From Magicicada septendecula (lineage: Eukaryota > Arthropoda > Insecta > Hemiptera > Cicadidae), in NCBI GenBank assembly GCA_034769895.1, contig CM068369.1, positions 425,283,479-425,347,478 of the forward strand: a DNA stretch of 64,000 nt. The letters run 5' to 3'. Shown here piece by piece: positions 60,231-64,000 of this stretch. The notes beneath the pieces were generated by a model. The model did not search any database and had not been told where the DNA came from. It saw only the letters and a program-made list of their open reading frames with translations. The stretch's first letter is position 1. Every line of letters begins with the position of its first letter. The position numbers were made by a program, and so were the translations under genes.

Positions 60231-60301
60231 AATTTAGTTTGCCTGTTACGGAACAGGCAAATGCCTAATCCTTGTAGTGCAGAAGAAGAAGAATTTAGTT
60301 T
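60231..60301 (+). mobile_element. Tiny LINE-tail insertion with 10-bp target duplication
   Basis: A 51-bp segment (60241-60291) ending in GAAGAAGAAG is flanked by AATTTAGTTT at 60231-60240 and 60292-60301. Translation across it gives RNRQMPNPCSAEEEE, resembling the extreme 3' end of LINEs in this window. Caveat: AATTTAGTTT also occurs at about 60198, so part of the flank may be a local repeat. Confidence 0.5.
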
Positions 60302-60869
60302 ATTATTTTAAAGGGAAACAATTTCTACAGATTGTTGAAATAAGCAAATGATATAAATAATACTACACGATTAGGGGTGAAGGAATTAGGAGAGGTAGTA
60401 TCTTTGTACCGGGTTGACTGGGCACTGATCCTCACAAATTTTCAGGGTTGGATGAAGTGATGTTAGCTCCCAAAGAGCCTAACGGCCTCTCTTCAGCCAA
60501 GACCGTACTGCGTGGTGAAATTCCGCATCCTACAAGATCTTGTTGATGCAGAACAGTACGTATCTAGACCGGAAGGTCGATAAATATTCCTGGTGGAGGG
60601 CAGCAGTAGCCACCAGCACCAAGTTAGAAACGATCTCCTGGACCGGCTAATCTTCGGAATATTACAGGCGGGAATCTAATTATATTTAGTCGGCTGTAAT
60701 ACTGCGCCCTATCGTTATACGATTACATTTTGCTGCTGCCTTGCAGTTGGGTGTTGGGGCATCAAATGCTAGGGGAAGGCAACCCTGAATAAAAATTACC
60801 GGGAGTCATGGCCTGTAAGGAGGCAGCCACTCCACGTGACTTACCCATCTATAGGCTGGTGCCCTATAA
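60302..60869. other. Unclassified, relatively GC-rich segment
   Basis: 60400-60860 is more balanced in composition than its surroundings and directly precedes LINE-like sequence. It may be a 5' or untranslated part of a repeat. No coding block is recognised. Confidence 0.4.
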
Positions 60870-61015
60870 TGGGGAATTAATTTAACTTACTCGCAAAGTT
60901 CAAACAACACAAACGGACGGAGATTGTGGGTAGACCCAGGAAGAGATAGCTGGAGGATGTTTAAAGGCGGAACAGGCAGCACTTTGCCTATACCGTGTTG
61001 TGACGACGATGATTG
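60870..61015 (+). mobile_element. LINE 3' fragment
   Basis: One frame reads EIVGRPRKR, stop, LEDV, stop, RRNRQHFAYTVL, with the GRPRKRWLEDV-type block typical of the ORF2 end, then GACGACGATGATTGATT resembling a GAT tail. Two stops interrupt it. Confidence 0.5.
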
Positions 61016-61482
61016 ATTATTGTATTTAGTTGGGATACAATTTCTGTGTATCTGGTTGAGAGGGTTTAAAAAAACTCGTATATATAGTGAGCTTCTAAAC
61101 CTCGTTCAGATTTTAGAATCGTTTTTTAGGACGCCACGGATCTTCTTTCAGTACCGTAAAACAAGACCTTATAGGCCTTCCCGCAGTTCTACAATGTTTT
61201 GCATAAAAAATATATGTATATCAAATATATCATACAATTTATGTATTAGAACATTTATTATACAATTTTAAATTTACAAAGTGTATTACGTCGTAATGTT
61301 AAGAAAATACTTCAACCAAATTTTCAACGCGTTGAGAATTTTCACTCACCCCACTCATCATTGTTAAAGTTAGTAATTTTTTTCGTCCCATGCAGTTTGG
61401 GGCTCACTGATGTTTAATCTGTATTAATTTAACCGTAGTTTACAAAAGCCGAAAACCTGGCCTAACATTACATATCGGCAAC

Positions 61483-61484
<2 letters not shown>
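61016..61484. other. No recognisable gene
   Basis: AT-rich spacer with no feature. Confidence 0.6.

Positions 61485-61526
<42 letters not shown>
61485..61526. repeat. (AT)n microsatellite
   Basis: About 21 AT dinucleotides. Confidence 0.95.
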
Positions 61527-61529
<3 letters not shown>

Positions 61530-63235
61530 TGATTAAGCCAATTACGAACTATGGCCACGTGGGTATTGGACAAAACGACGAATGTCGAGCCGTTTGGAAC
61601 AGAATACGCTGGTCACTGCACGAGTCGCACTCGCTCCTGACGGTGATGTGAACAAATGCAGCTTATTCAAATAAACGCGCGCGCCTAAGATTAGGCCTAC
61701 ATTTCTTGTTTGCGTTTTCCTGTCACGACATGATGAATTCACACAGCTCGTGTGTACGAAAATATTGCATTCTTTAATTTGATCTTTGACATTCAGGGCG
61801 GCAAGCCAAACCGGTGCGGGCCCTCCGCAACTAAGACTCTATAACTGCAACCGTGTCTAGACACGCACAACCAACATTTCACCTATCCCACACACACAAC
61901 CACAAAACGCTTTCCATCTTTGTCCTTCTAATCTCTTCCCCTCAGTATTTCAATAAGAAAACTTTAATTTGTTTTTTATTATAATGATTTTACAATAATA
62001 TAGTGCGTCAGACAAAGGAAGGTCGCGGAAAATTATTTGAAACTGTAAAGCTTCAAACGTAACTTGCTTTATGTTAAGGACAGTAAACAAACGCCAGAGT
62101 AGCGGGGAATCTCCTCTATTTTCATTCACTATGATATTTTAACTGAGATCGTTACGATATTCCAGATACCCCTTAATATAATCACTAATCTGGCTTTGAT
62201 GAGAATAAGATTACAAGCAATAGGTCTTGTCTATTGGCTTCACAATCCAGTATAGGTTTTAGTCTTGTCAAAGATTTTCTCCAATCCGTCTTGTCACCAC
62301 ATAACCTTCTCCGATCTCTCTCTTCCCCAAATCATCCTCTACGCTATATGCGGACGTGTACTTTCGTGATTTGGGTTTACACACAAATTGTGAAAAATTT
62401 GATTCAGAATAAAAATAATTATAAGAAGAAACCTGAATTAAGCTTGATTTCAGCTTCAACTGTTACATCTTACCCACCATTAGAGGGAGTTGTTTAAGTG
62501 AAAAGTTATGCCTACTGCCACTGCAATCTGACAACTGTTATAACACACACAAAAGTTGTGATATTTTAATCCACGGGATGATAACGTGTGTGGAATTTTC
62601 TAAGCTGGAATATGAAAGGACTCTTACGTTGCACTGTATGGGTATGTTTATTCGCAACTCCCTGCATGTGGACTACGGTAGACGCGGCGACCACATCATA
62701 TTTAGTTGCCCAGTAATTTTTTATTAATTAAAATTGTTTAATATCTCTCCTTTATAGGTGGCTGCTACTCAGTGAGCAGAAGCTTATGAACTGTGTTCAA
62801 ACCTCAAGTTAGTATCCTTTTCCTGATACCGTCCTCACGCTGAGGTAGTCGCGTGAAGTGGAATGGTTGGTAAGGGTGTGAGTTTATCTTGTTCTAAACG
62901 TTCGATGGTCCAGCGCTGCAGTCAGAAAAATCTACGGCCGTTTTTAGTGCTTATAAAAACTCAGAAAACTCTAGGCGCCCAACAAAAGACTTCCAATCCT
63001 CACTAATCCTCTCTAATATGTTCAGTGTTTCAAGTCGACAGCTTCAAAATTGAATTTCGTTCAAAGTAAAAGCAAGCTTAGTATCTTTAATAATTTGACA
63101 AATATCTCTCAACATTCATTGCCTTCAAAAATGTTTTTAAGCTATGTTTACAAAAAAACTTTACATATTCTTATCTGTTACGTATATTTGTGAAAAATAT
63201 TAGGTATAGGGCTATAGTTGTCTATGGATAACCTC
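61527..63235. other. No recognisable gene
   Basis: Mixed composition, short frames only. TAGGCCTA occurs at 61692. Confidence 0.55.
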
Positions 63236-63472
63236 AGGCATTTAACTATTTAGGTATTATTTGTCATTTAAAACCATTTCAATAGCTTGAAATTTTTAGG
63301 GTTTGTTGTATGACTGTTTGCTTTACAATTGTTATAAAAAAATAGTAGAATAGTCGTGGTTCGTGTAATTTTTCTGATAGTTTAAAAATTATCTAGAATT
63401 AAAATTTACTTAATAATAAATGTATTTCGTTCAAAATAGTGAGCGAGTTCTGCAGCTCAGGGAGCACACTAG
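63236..63472 (+). repeat. Family H 3' end, copy 6
   Basis: Only the last 240 bp or so are recognisable. It includes GTTGTATGACTG, AAATAGTAGAATAG and TTTCGTTCAAAATAGTGAGC, then a clear hairpin TGAGC...GCTCA (63440-63459), a 9-base spacer and terminal CTAG at 63469-63472 followed by T. This is the cleanest example of the family's 3' end. Confidence 0.75.
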
Positions 63473-64000
63473 TATAAAACGATGCAGTGAATTTACTAAA
63501 TCAAATAGATTTTATTCTTCAAAATAAAAAATTACAAAAACGTGAAATTATAAAATTTTCATTTCTATAAATTTACCTGAACACTTTATGCTTCAAATTT
63601 TAAGAAAAAGAAATAATACGTGTCTAAAGCGTGTACCTTTTCTTCTTCTGTCCATTTATTTAAACGAGGGGCAGCTTCAAATTGGCGAAGGCAAGTTCCA
63701 CTGTGAGAGCTACCGTCAAACGTTAGGATCTTTGCGTAAACTGCTCCTACTACAGGTAACGTTATGCATGAACTATTTCTACCTAAATGAAACTAATAAT
63801 TAAAGCTAAATTAGAGTCTACAAAGGGTGGATTTATGAATGATGTACGGAGCCACAGATCATCAGTTTACAATACATCTGGAAAGAACCTGGAAAGTTGG
63901 ATTGTCGTTCTGCAACGTGTCTGGAAGTCTCGGAGAGTTTACAAATTGCCTAGCAGACTACAAACTGTGAGGTCATTTACTAAACGCGGGCGGTTTACGA
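63473..64000. other. No recognisable gene
   Basis: AT-rich to the window end. A 71-codon frame (63588-63803) has no domain. Confidence 0.55.

Overview
This window looks like nuclear DNA from a large, repeat-rich arthropod genome. My best guess is a polyneopteran insect such as a cockroach or relative. That guess rests on general recollection of similar repeats (degenerate LINE reverse transcriptases with trinucleotide tails, ZMYM1-like and GTF2IRD2-like hAT elements, Penelope-like terminal motifs), not on a marker gene. The DNA is AT-rich (roughly 64 percent by eye). It has no bacterial-style operons and long stretches without open frames. I recognise no intact host protein-coding gene, rRNA or functional tRNA. 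It reads as intergenic or intronic DNA made of decayed mobile elements and simple repeats.

Layout. 1-5.1 kb: three copies of an AT-rich dispersed family, here called family H, a 2 x 129-bp tandem duplication, and a Penelope-like terminal motif. 5.4-6 kb: a head-to-head pair of the same motif and a GTA microsatellite. 8-9 kb: a weak LINE remnant and a possible tRNA-derived SINE head. 10.6-11.1 kb: a near-perfect 185-bp palindrome inside a duplicated unit. 11.5-16.3 kb: a LINE end with a TTC tail (minus strand), a deleted Charlie-like hAT with an 8-bp target duplication, a broken Mutator-like transposase, and a LINE end with a GAA tail. 16.6 kb: another inverted repeat. 19.8-22.3 kb: two divergently oriented LINE pieces. 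22.5-23.0 kb: an 18-unit minisatellite.

26.8-30.2 kb holds the best-defined element, a 3.4-kb hAT transposon with terminal inverted repeats and an exact 8-bp target duplication (CTTTTAAA). Its ZMYM1-like transposase is disrupted by stops and frameshifts. 31.5 kb: another family H copy. 34.2-34.8 kb: a Jockey-type RT remnant. 37-39 kb: small duplications. 40.3-41.0 kb: a foldback structure with 202-bp arms around a 33-bp minisatellite. 42-52 kb: almost nothing recognisable apart from two GC-rich islands at about 49.4-49.85 and 51.1-51.5 kb. 52.7 kb: family H again. 57.2-58.8 kb: a LINE inserted into an older LINE, with a 13-bp target duplication. 58.9-59.2 kb: a fifth inverted pair. 60-61 kb: LINE tails. 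63.2 kb: a final family H 3' end.

Two themes cut across the region. First, a CTGANGA-hairpin-GAAA motif resembling a hammerhead ribozyme core recurs about a dozen times and sits in five inverted-repeat structures. Second, the palindrome TAGGCCTA occurs 19 times by my count, far above chance for this base composition. Family H copies share a 3' end with a short hairpin followed by CTAG, which suggests a non-autonomous Helitron.
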